Source of the DNA: CAYUZU01 sp964448675 | GTDB taxonomy: Bacteria; Planctomycetota; Phycisphaerae; UBA1845; Fen-1342 | Reading direction: 5' to 3' | Length of the DNA stretch: 64,000 nucleotides | Assembly (NCBI GenBank): GCA_964448675.1 | Contig: CAYUZU010000007.1 | Location: 156,538-220,537, forward strand | Shown: positions 16,821 through 23,887 of the stretch, piece by piece | Layout: each line of letters starts with the position of its first letter | Numbering within the stretch: position 1 is the first letter of the stretch | Position numbers and translations under genes: made by a program | The notes under the pieces: generated by a model | What the model saw: only the letters and a program-made list of their open reading frames with translations | Database searches by the model: none | Told to the model about the DNA's origin: nothing

Positions 16821-18014
16821 TTACAACGGTCGGATGTCGATCTTGAACGTTGCCGTGCTGGCCCACGCCGCGGTGTTCATCATGGTCTCGTACTCGAACA
16901 GTTTCACGTCACGCGGACCCAGCACCAGGCCATACTCGGTGTCCTCGTGGAGCACGACGCCGTTCTTGTCCAGGAAACGAATGTGGGCAACATACAGCCG
17001 GTCCTCCACGGTCTTGTTTCGCAGTCGCAACGACCACGCCACGTGCACGAAGTACTCGTCGCCGCGCACCACCCGCGTGTCGGACTCGAGGACCTGGTAG
17101 GTCGCTCCGCTGGCCGCCTCGGCCTGCGGCGCGTGCGTGGCAGGCCGGTCTGCGTGACGCCAGTCTTCGATGACGGCCCCCAGCGCCGGCACCCAGAACA
17201 CGCCCGCAGCCAGCAGCACGGCGATGATGAGTCCACCGAGGAATCGCGGCCGGCCGCCATACTGGACGCGGTGCCGCAGGTACCACGGGTGGGCGACAAC
17301 CCACAGCAGCAGGTGCCCGATGCACCAGCCCGTCGCACCGCCACCCATGCCCAGCCGCACCGCATCCACCGTCGCGAGGACGGTCGTCGTGAGCACCACC
17401 AGCAGCACGACCAGCCCGTTGAGCGCGATAAGCAACGCCGGATCAGGAACCAGCAGCAGCGCGATCATCAACGCCAGCCCGACGCGCGGGACAGCGACCA
17501 GCGCAGCGCCGAGCGCGTCGCCCAGCGCCGGCGTCCACGGCACGCGCGGCAGGGCCTGGCCGCACTGCTGGCAATGCGCCGCGCCGCGCGGGGACAGCGT
17601 ACGACAGGAGGGGCACACCGGCGGTGGCCCTGTGGTGGCCGGGGGGGCGGCGCCGGCGGGGGCGTCTGCTGGCGGCAACACCTCGGCACAGAGCGGACAT
17701 TTACTGGCCCGGGCGTCAATGTGCTCGGCGCAGAATGGGCACTGCTGCAGGACCTGCCCGCGGGACAGCGCGGCATACTCTCGAGCGGCCAGCGGGGCGC
17801 CAGCCGGCAACAACCCGTCGATCTGACGCGCCGGCACCCAATCGGCCAGCCCCTCGCGCCAGACCAGCGTGTCGCGCCGCACCCGGCTGCGGGCCGCCAG
17901 GGCCCGGAGCACGGCGACACTGACGGGCCCGATACGGCGGCGACCGTTGGCATAGTACCACTGGTCGGCGGCCGGCGGCGCCTTGCGTCGTGGATCCTGC
18001 AAACCGTCTTTCAC
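16821..18014 (-). CDS. GYF_2 / double zinc-ribbon membrane protein
   Basis: The 397-residue protein is modular. A GYF_2 domain lies at about 19-68 (WYYANGRRRIGPVSVAVL ... VWREGLADWVPARQI). Zinc ribbon 1 has C92, C95, C106 and C109; zinc ribbon 2 has C134, C137, C148 and C151. About four membrane spans lie between 165 and 280. A soluble C-terminal domain of about 110 residues contains YFVHVAWSLRLRNKTVEDRLY, a pattern seen in immunoglobulin-like or CARDB-type modules, though I cannot assign it. It precedes the GTPase gene by 18 bases. The cytoplasmic zinc/GYF part would face the GTPase. Confidence 0.7.
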   Translation of the reverse strand: MKDGLQDPRRKAPPAADQWYYANGRRRIGPVSVAVLRALAARSRVRRDTLVWREGLADWVPARQIDGLLPAGAPLAAREYAALSRGQVLQQCPFCAEHIDARASKCPLCAEVLPPADAPAGAAPPATTGPPPVCPSCRTLSPRGAAHCQQCGQALPRVPWTPALGDALGAALVAVPRVGLALMIALLLVPDPALLIALNGLVVLLVVLTTTVLATVDAVRLGMGGGATGWCIGHLLLWVVAHPWYLRHRVQYGGRPRFLGGLIIAVLLAAGVFWVPALGAVIEDWRHADRPATHAPQAEAASGATYQVLESDTRVVRGDEYFVHVAWSLRLRNKTVEDRLYVAHIRFLDKNGVVLHEDTEYGLVLGPRDVKLFEYETMMNTAAWASTATFKIDIRPL

Positions 18015-18065
18015 GTAATGCGGTCCTCTCGCCTCGTCGGTTTGTCGGTATGCGCATGGATCAGA

Positions 18066-18983
18066 CTACGACTCCTCCAGATGTGTGACGTCGGATTCCC
18101 ACATGTCATTGTCAGTTGGCCATAGCGAGCAGACGTAGTCGACACGGAGGTAGACGCCGAACGGGTTCTTCGCTTCGACCCATGCCCGCACTAGGTACTT
18201 GCTCGATTCTTCACTGTAGACAACCAGGACATCACTGCTTTCATAGGCCGGGAAGCGGGCGCTGGATGGCGCCTTGAGCTTCTGCTTGACGAACTCCTGC
18301 GACATGCGATAGGCCTGCGGCTTGAGCGCTTCGATGCGGGCCTGACGCTCGGCCTCCCGCCGCTGCCGCTCTTCCTCACGCCGGCGCCGCTCCTCCTCCA
18401 GGCGCCGCTGCTCGCGCTCGGCCAGGATCTCGCCCCTCTGTGCCGGTGGCATCAGCGCGCCTTCGAAGATCACCCAGCCTGCGGCCCGCTTCTCGCGGAA
18501 ACGCCGGTGCGCGTTGCCGATCTCCTCGATTGCGGCATCCACGTCGGCGCTCAGCGCTTCGTGCAACCGCACATCGGCGTAGGGCGATTCATCGACCGCG
18601 GTTGCCAGCGTCTGCAGCAGTTTCATCGCGGTGTCGAAGTCGAACTGCTCGGCTTGTCGCCTGGCCGCTGCCAAGCCGCCTTCGACCTGGCGTGCGAGGG
18701 TCGCGCGGCCCGCCGCGCGCTTGGCTCCTGCAGCGTACATCGCGTAGCTGATGCCGCCGCCGATGAGCACGAGCAGTGCCACCAGCACCCCGACCAGGCG
18801 CCCCTTACCTCGTGGGGCTGGCCGGGGGATCTCAGTTGCGGGGGCCGATAGCGGAGCCGGCACGGACGCCCCCGGCACAGTGGCGACGAACTCGCACTGC
18901 GGGCAGCGGCACTTTCGTCCTTCGCTGCCGTCCGGTGCCCGGAGCAGCTTGCCGCATCGTCCACAGTCGAATTCGATTGCCAT
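18066..18983 (-). CDS. Zinc-ribbon, single-span coiled-coil protein
   Basis: In this 305-residue protein, an N-terminal zinc ribbon (C7, C10, C27, C30, in a CGRCGKLLRAP context) is followed by a Pro/Ala linker, one membrane span at about 62-84, a helical region, and a Glu/Arg coiled coil at about 190-225. The C-terminal domain of about 80 residues begins near AYRMSQEFVKQKLKAPSSA. This last motif (SQ.FV...LKSPSTA) is common to small extracellular domains in Gram-positive and planctomycete proteins of unknown role. The ribbon is nearly identical in layout to that of the next upstream gene at 19012, so the two ends arose by duplication. No enzyme motif is present. Confidence 0.7.
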   Translation of the reverse strand: MAIEFDCGRCGKLLRAPDGSEGRKCRCPQCEFVATVPGASVPAPLSAPATEIPRPAPRGKGRLVGVLVALLVLIGGGISYAMYAAGAKRAAGRATLARQVEGGLAAARRQAEQFDFDTAMKLLQTLATAVDESPYADVRLHEALSADVDAAIEEIGNAHRRFREKRAAGWVIFEGALMPPAQRGEILAEREQRRLEEERRRREEERQRREAERQARIEALKPQAYRMSQEFVKQKLKAPSSARFPAYESSDVLVVYSEESSKYLVRAWVEAKNPFGVYLRVDYVCSLWPTDNDMWESDVTHLEES

Positions 18984-19011
18984 GAGACCCGTGCCTCACA
19001 GACGTCGCTAG

Positions 19012-19530
19012 TCAGTAATACTCGTTGCTCATCAGCGCCACGCCGATGATCATGCCCACGATCGTGCCGATGATCGAGAGCACGATGCCGACCACTGCCA
19101 GCGTCTTCTTCTCGGACTGCACCGCCCCGATGATTCCCAGCACGAGCCCCGCCAGGCCGAACAACGGCGGGCACAGCAGAAACGCCACGCAGCCGAACAC
19201 CACCGACAGGATCGAGCACACGCGGCCCGACTGTGATCTGCCGTCGTCGCCGGACAGCGGCGCGGGCCCGAACTGCTGCGGCGCCGTGGGCGGATTCAGC
19301 ATCGAGCCGCAGAAGCGGCACTTGATGGCACTGACACGAATCTGCTCGGCACAGTAGGGACAGGGGCGTGTGGCTTCCTGCGGGCCCGGCGGCTGTTCGG
19401 TCGCGAAATCCGCCCGCGGCGGCACGAGCGATTCGAGATGGCACTCGGGACAGCGGCAGCGCTGCCCGACGGCATGGTCCGGCGCCCGCAGCTGCCGCCC
19501 GCAATTCGTGCAACGAAACTCGATGGACAT
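19012..19530 (-). CDS. Double zinc-ribbon, DUF4190-like membrane protein
   Basis: This is the first gene of the cassette, 172 residues. Zinc ribbon 1 has C7, C10, C27 and C30; ribbon 2 has C57, C60, C71 and C74. Two membrane hairpins follow, at about 104-137 and 144-168, with the repeated GxxGLVLGIIGAVQSEKK and LAVVGIVLSIIGTIVGM pattern typical of DUF4190. Residues 1-34 match the neighbour at 18066 position by position (M-x-IEF-x-C-x-x-C-G-x-x-LRAPD). The ATG at 19530 was preferred to the in-frame ATG at 19698, whose extension is unlike any family member and would cross the promoter-like TATACT. Confidence 0.75.
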   Translation of the reverse strand: MSIEFRCTNCGRQLRAPDHAVGQRCRCPECHLESLVPPRADFATEQPPGPQEATRPCPYCAEQIRVSAIKCRFCGSMLNPPTAPQQFGPAPLSGDDGRSQSGRVCSILSVVFGCVAFLLCPPLFGLAGLVLGIIGAVQSEKKTLAVVGIVLSIIGTIVGMIIGVALMSNEYY

Positions 19531-19604
19531 CCGTACTGCTCGCCGACTCGCCGTGGCGCTGATCGGTGTCAGCCCCGAGAAATGACCCCATTCGATCACG
19601 TCCG

Positions 19605-19610
19605 AGTATA
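19605..19610 (-). promoter_or_regulatory. Candidate -10 box of the GTPase cassette
   Basis: TATACT on the minus strand at 19610-19605 lies about 75 bases before the first cassette ATG. No good -35 hexamer is present at 17 bases (TTCCGC at 18 is the nearest), so an activator may be needed. The 288-base gap to the divergent PEP-CTERM gene is otherwise empty of recognisable features. Confidence 0.45.
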
Positions 19611-19818
19611 ACGGAATCGGTGGCCGGGCGGAACAACAGGCGTGGTGCCGACAAATCGGACGTTGCCGGGGACAGCCCCGCCGAGGGGCCCGGATCATTC
19701 CTGAAACCGGCCGCGCGGCGCTTCATCCTTGCCTTGCCGCCAAATGATTCTCATACCGTATGTGGGTCGACCGTGTACCCGTGGGGAAAGACCAGGCTAG
19801 AAGAGGAGGCGTTGTCCC

Positions 19819-20649
19819 ATGACACGCACACTGTTTGTATGCAACGGACTGGTCATTGCGGCGCTCGTTCTCGCAGCGCCCGCCAATGCGGACATTGTCA
19901 CCATTGACAGCTTTGCCGACCCCTTCGAGAGCGAGACGTTTGTCGGCAGCTACAGCGGCGGCACCGTGGGCAGCGTCTATGAGCGCCCCGGCCTCGAAAT
20001 CGGCCGCTTCTACCTCGGCGACGGCCTGGCGCCGGGCGATCCGCTGCCCGAAGTGACCGAGCGCGACGTCGAAGAGCAGTGGCAGACCGGTCTGGCGGGC
20101 GTGCTGGGCGGACAGCGCCACGCCGTGCTGACCGCCGACCCGCTCGATTACTCCCGGGTCTCGGTGGTCGCCTACGAGGGCTTCCTGAGCTACAGCACCA
20201 GCTTCGGCACGCAGGGCATCCTCGATCTGACCTACGGCGGAGCGGCCGGGCTGAACCGGAACTTCATGACGGTCGACGACGACGGCCGCTTTCGCATCGA
20301 ACTCCTCAGTGGCGATCTCGACAGCCCGAGCAATCCGCAATACGACCGGCCGGTGCCCATCTCGCTGGCCGTTACCAGCGGTCTCGGCACGCCGGAAGAA
20401 GTGACCGCCAGCCACACGCTCATGCTGCTCGACGAGCAGATCTACGACTTCCCGTTTGCCAGCTTCAGCAACGTCGATTTCGCCGACGTCGACAGCATTC
20501 ACCTGCACATTGACCAGTCGGCGCCGTCGCTGGCGGCGGTGGACTTTGGCCTGGGCGAACTGACGGCCCACGCGCCCGGCGGGTTCGTGCCGGAGCCGTC
20601 GGCGCTGTCGCTGCTGGCGGTCGGGGTGTTGCTGCTGCGGCGGCGTTGA
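19819..20649 (+). CDS. PEP-CTERM sorted secreted protein
   Basis: The 276-residue protein has an N-terminal signal peptide (hydrophobic about 7-20, A-x-A cleavage near 24) and a beta-rich body with no recognised domain. It ends in a PEP-CTERM signal: VPEPSALSLLAVGVLLLRRR, with P258-E259-P260, a hydrophobic span and terminal arginines. Such tails are recognised by exosortase (EpsH/XrtA), which is not in this window; proteins of the class are secreted into or onto the matrix. A clear GAGGAGG precedes the ATG at 19819. It is divergent from the GTPase cassette. The exopolysaccharide locus at 44126-52920 belongs to the same kind of system. Confidence 0.85.
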   Translation: MTRTLFVCNGLVIAALVLAAPANADIVTIDSFADPFESETFVGSYSGGTVGSVYERPGLEIGRFYLGDGLAPGDPLPEVTERDVEEQWQTGLAGVLGGQRHAVLTADPLDYSRVSVVAYEGFLSYSTSFGTQGILDLTYGGAAGLNRNFMTVDDDGRFRIELLSGDLDSPSNPQYDRPVPISLAVTSGLGTPEEVTASHTLMLLDEQIYDFPFASFSNVDFADVDSIHLHIDQSAPSLAAVDFGLGELTAHAPGGFVPEPSALSLLAVGVLLLRRR

Positions 20650-20714
20650 ACCGTGGATGAGCGCCGCGGCGGCGTGGCTGCGGTGTCGATGGATGGACTG
20701 TTGATTTGCGTTGC

Positions 20715-20757
20715 GGGTGCTGTGGGCCGGTGTGCTCGCAGCACCCTGTCTTTCTGG
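20715..20757 (+). terminator. Candidate terminator after the PEP-CTERM gene
   Basis: GGGTGCTG (20715-20722) pairs with CAGCACCC (20739-20746) across a 16-base loop, followed by TGTCTTTCTGG. It lies between the convergent ends of the PEP-CTERM gene and the sensor gene. The long loop and short T run make this moderate evidence. Confidence 0.5.
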
Positions 20758-20762
20758 TGCGA

Positions 20763-21977
20763 TCAACCGTTGCTGGTTTCGGAGTCCTCGGGGCGGGGAT
20801 CCGGCTGCGGACTGCCCACCAGGCGATTGAGCTCTTCGATCGAGTGCTGCATGCGTTGCAGGCTGGCGGCGGGCAGCGGCTCGGCGGGGGTGGCGCTCCG
20901 CTGATCGCCGTTCTGCACGATGCCCTGCACGACCTGTTGCACATCGCGCGTGACACCGGCGGTTACCAGCACTGCAACTGCCACACCCAGGACGATCGCG
21001 GCCGCCAGGCTGGCGAGCAGGATGCTCCGCAAGCGGCGGGCCGCACGGGCGATTTCGCCGCTCCGTGTCGCGACGTCCTCGCTGAGCAGTTCGGCGGCGA
21101 CCATCGCCCTGCCCAGCAGCGCGTCGCTCGGGCCGCGGACGTTGGCTGCCAGCGCCGCCGTCTCGTCCCAGGTTGCCAGCAGGTTATTGACCGCGGCGTA
21201 TGCTTCACGGGCAGCGGTGCGCACCTGGCCCAGTTGCGTACGGCTCTCGTCGTCCTCGACCAGGCCGCTGAGCTCGCCGGTAAGACCGTCCATGTCTTCG
21301 AGCAACTCACGCTTCTTGCGCAGGATCTCGGGCTCGTCGTGCTGCTGCGCGCGCGTCGCGGCGGCGGTCACCGACCGTACATTGTCGTGCAGGGTATCGA
21401 CGATGACGAGCGCGTTGGCGCGTTGCGCGAGAGCCGGCCGCGCCGCGTCCGCGTGAACGGCGTCGTAGAGGGCCCAATGCTGCCGGTTGCGCAGCTCGGT
21501 GGTGTGACGCTGCAGGGCGGCCAGGTTATTGCTGAACGTCGCCTGGCGGCTCCGGAGCAGCTCGACGTGGGCCGCCAGCTCGGCGAACGCCACCTTGAAC
21601 TGGTCGAGTGTCCGAGCGAGGCGGTCGAGGTCGGGTGGCGTGTCGGACAGGGGCGGCGCGCCGCTCTGACGTTGGGCGGTGCGGCACTGGCGCAGCATGG
21701 CGTCGAGTTGGTCGATGCGCCCGCGCACCAGGCCCGCGTCGCGGTCGTCGTGGCTGGTCCGGAAGCGGGTGGCGTGGTGCACGGTGTCGCGTACGACATG
21801 GGCCAGGGCGTGGGTGGTCTGCAGCAGCTCGGTGCCGCGGGTGGCGGACTCGTCGCTCTGGACCACCAGCCGCAGGGCGGGACCCAGCGGGGCCAGGTAA
21901 CACGCGGCCATCACCAGGCCCAGGAGCCCGAACCCCAGCAGCAGCTTTCGTGAGAGTCGGAATCCGGATCGTGACAT
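20763..21977 (-). CDS. Orphan membrane sensor with helical extracytoplasmic domain
   Basis: The 404-residue protein has two membrane spans, at about 11-31 and 318-342. They enclose about 280 residues of almost pure helix, as in the four-helix-bundle sensor domains of chemoreceptors and histidine kinases. The cytoplasmic tail is only about 60 residues and carries a short coiled coil (SLQRMQHSIEELNRLV). No methyl-accepting, kinase, cyclase or phosphatase domain is seen, and no HAMP motif is obvious. It may act by protein contact or be a truncated receptor. The ATG at 21977 was chosen because the 52 in-frame upstream residues are Pro/Arg-rich and unlike the rest. A convergent gene lies downstream. 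Confidence 0.65.
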   Translation of the reverse strand: MSRSGFRLSRKLLLGFGLLGLVMAACYLAPLGPALRLVVQSDESATRGTELLQTTHALAHVVRDTVHHATRFRTSHDDRDAGLVRGRIDQLDAMLRQCRTAQRQSGAPPLSDTPPDLDRLARTLDQFKVAFAELAAHVELLRSRQATFSNNLAALQRHTTELRNRQHWALYDAVHADAARPALAQRANALVIVDTLHDNVRSVTAAATRAQQHDEPEILRKKRELLEDMDGLTGELSGLVEDDESRTQLGQVRTAAREAYAAVNNLLATWDETAALAANVRGPSDALLGRAMVAAELLSEDVATRSGEIARAARRLRSILLASLAAAIVLGVAVAVLVTAGVTRDVQQVVQGIVQNGDQRSATPAEPLPAASLQRMQHSIEELNRLVGSPQPDPRPEDSETSNG

Positions 21978-22231
21978 TCGAGGCCTCGTCGCAGTTGAGG
22001 TCTGGCATGGCCGGCACAGTGGGCGGTCCGATAAGCATCGCCCTGGTGTTCTTGGCGCGCGGCCTTCCCCGGTTTCTATCGGTCGCCCGGCGGCGGGAGC
22101 CCAGTCCGAATCGACCCGGGTCGCCGGTCGCATGCGGGCCCGCGACGTCTTATCATCCGCCCGGAGCGTGCAACCGGCGTGGCGGCGCCGTGCCGCGGCT
22201 GGTGATGTCGGCGCTGCGGAAGGAGCCCCGT

Positions 22232-22894
22232 ATGGCTGAAGAACGTGTCTTGCTGATCACCGCCGGCCCGACCCACGAGCCGATCGACGCGGTTCGCTAT
22301 CTGGCGAACCGGTCGAGCGGGCGGCTGGGGATTGCGCTGGCGGCGGCGGGGCGCGCGGCGGGTTGGCGGGTGGTCTTGCTGCTGGGGCCGACGGTGTTGA
22401 AGCCGCCCGACGGGGTCGAGGTTGCATGCTTCTCCAGCAGCGCCGAGCTGGCGGCGTTGCTGGATGACCGGTTCCCGGCGTGTGACGTGCTGATCATGGC
22501 GGCGGCGGTGGCCGACTATCGCCCGCGGCACGTGGTCGACCGCAAGCTCGCCCGCACGGGGGAGCGGCTGGTGCTGGAGCTCGAGCCGACGCCCGACCTG
22601 CTGGCGGCGTGCGCGGCGCGCAAGAGCGAAACGCAGCGCATCGTCGGCTTCGCCCTGGAAGAGGCGGCGGCGCTGCCGGAGCGGGCTCGGGCCAAGCTGG
22701 TGCAGAAGCAGGTCGACGCGATCGTCGCGAATCCGCTCGAGACGATGGATGCCGCCGACATCCGCGCGGCGGTGTTCACCGCGTCGGGGGAGGCCCTGCG
22801 GCCGCCAGGCGGCGAGGCGGGCATCAGCAAGGACGCGTTTGCCCGCTGGCTGGTGGGTCAGCTTGACGCGATTACCGGGCGGGGGCTGGCCTGA
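22232..22894 (+). CDS. coaB: Phosphopantothenate-cysteine ligase (stand-alone CoaB)
   Basis: CoaB joins 4-phosphopantothenate to cysteine using a nucleoside triphosphate, in coenzyme A synthesis. Visible motifs are TAGPTHEPIDAVRYLANRSS near the start, LIMAAAVADYRP at about 88-99, and LELEPTPDLL with IVGFALE. Most bacteria carry CoaB fused behind CoaC (decarboxylase); here it is a 220-residue separate protein. AAGGAG ends 8 bases before the ATG at 22232. Long in-frame upstream sequence from 21608 is Arg/Pro-rich and antisense to the sensor gene, so it is not part of the protein. The decarboxylase must be elsewhere. Confidence 0.9.
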   Translation: MAEERVLLITAGPTHEPIDAVRYLANRSSGRLGIALAAAGRAAGWRVVLLLGPTVLKPPDGVEVACFSSSAELAALLDDRFPACDVLIMAAAVADYRPRHVVDRKLARTGERLVLELEPTPDLLAACAARKSETQRIVGFALEEAAALPERARAKLVQKQVDAIVANPLETMDAADIRAAVFTASGEALRPPGGEAGISKDAFARWLVGQLDAITGRGLA

Positions 22895-22898
22895 CGGC

Positions 22899-23864
22899 TC
22901 AGGCTGTCGGGCGCAGCGGCGGCTGGGGGACGCGGGCGCGCGTGGCGCTGTCCACCGTGTAGATCGCCAGAGCCACCCAGATGCAGCCAAACGCCACCAG
23001 GTGCACGTGCGTGAACGGCTCGCCGTACGCCAGCACCGCCAGCAGGAAGTGCCCTGTCGGTGCCAGGTACTGGATGAAGCCCAGCGTGGTCAGGCGCAGG
23101 CGTCGCGCCGCGGCGGCGAACCACATCAGCGGCAGCGCCGTCAATGGGCCGGCGAGCATCAGCAGCAGCGACATTGGGAGCGATTCGTTGGCGAACGTGG
23201 CGCGTCCCGCGACGACTTCCCAGGCAAGATAGGCAGTGGCCAGCGGCGCGATGAGCGCCGTCTCGATCGTCAGTCCGAGGATCGCGTCGACGTTCGCAAT
23301 CTTGCGCAGCAGCCCGTAGAAGCCGAAGGACCACGCCATCAGCATCGCCAGCGTGGGGAAGGTGCCGCTGCCGACCGTGAGGTAGGTGACGCCGGCGAAT
23401 GCGAGCAGGACGCTGACGGTTTGCCAGGGGCGCAGCCGCTCGCGCAGAAACACGAAGCCGAGCAGCACGTTGATCAGCGGGTTGACGAAGTAGCCGAGGC
23501 TGGCCTGCATGACCTGGTCGGTTGCGACGGCATAAACGAAGACCAGCCAATTGCCGGCGATGAGCGTCGTGGTGGCGCAGAGGGTCAGGATGGTGCGCCG
23601 CGAACGGAGGACGCTGAGCAGGGCGTGCCGCCGGCCGGTCACCCACACGAGCGCGAGCAGGAACAGCACGCCCCAGACGATGCGGTGCGTGACCACCTCC
23701 AGCGGCCAGACGTGTGCGACCAGCTTGAAATACGCTGGAAACAGGCCCCACAGGCCGTAGGCCGCCAGCGCATATGCGACACCCGCGCGGGCGCGGCGGC
23801 GCGCGGCTTCGTCGGCGGTATGGGTCAGAACGGCGGTCACGGTGGCATCGTCGCGCAGGGCCAT
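22899..23864 (-). CDS. rarD: RarD-like EamA transporter
   Basis: The 321-residue inner-membrane protein has about ten predicted spans. Signature stretches are GLWGLFPAYFKLV, GNWLVFVYAVATDQVMQASLGYF (in parts) and LGFIQYLAPTGHFLLAV, which match RarD, the chloramphenicol-sensitivity permease subfamily of the drug/metabolite exporters. The substrate is unknown. The ATG at 23864 gives a normal N-terminus; frames continuing upstream overlap pheS. Its end is four bases from the end of coaB, convergently, so there is no room for an independent terminator between them. It may be co-transcribed with pheS, 23 bases upstream. Confidence 0.85.
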   Translation of the reverse strand: MALRDDATVTAVLTHTADEAARRRARAGVAYALAAYGLWGLFPAYFKLVAHVWPLEVVTHRIVWGVLFLLALVWVTGRRHALLSVLRSRRTILTLCATTTLIAGNWLVFVYAVATDQVMQASLGYFVNPLINVLLGFVFLRERLRPWQTVSVLLAFAGVTYLTVGSGTFPTLAMLMAWSFGFYGLLRKIANVDAILGLTIETALIAPLATAYLAWEVVAGRATFANESLPMSLLLMLAGPLTALPLMWFAAAARRLRLTTLGFIQYLAPTGHFLLAVLAYGEPFTHVHLVAFGCIWVALAIYTVDSATRARVPQPPLRPTA

Positions 23865-23887
23865 GCGGGGATCATAGACGCGGCGTG

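Larger units (their letters stand above)
7104..19530 (-). other. Ten-gene GTPase / ExbBD-like envelope cassette
   Basis: Ten consecutive same-strand genes start at 19530 and end at 7104. Five junctions are 1-2 base gaps or stop/start overlaps: 16802/16821 is near, while 15522/15519, 13066/13063, 10094/10094, 8830/8827 and 8003/8000 are coupled. A promoter-like TATACT sits before the first gene. The products are mostly membrane-anchored and include one GTPase, one GAP1-like partner, two GYF-domain proteins, several zinc ribbons and an ExbB/ExbD-type ion channel with two different ExbD-like subunits. Co-directional coupling argues for a single complex. Individual genes are described separately. 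Confidence 0.75.
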
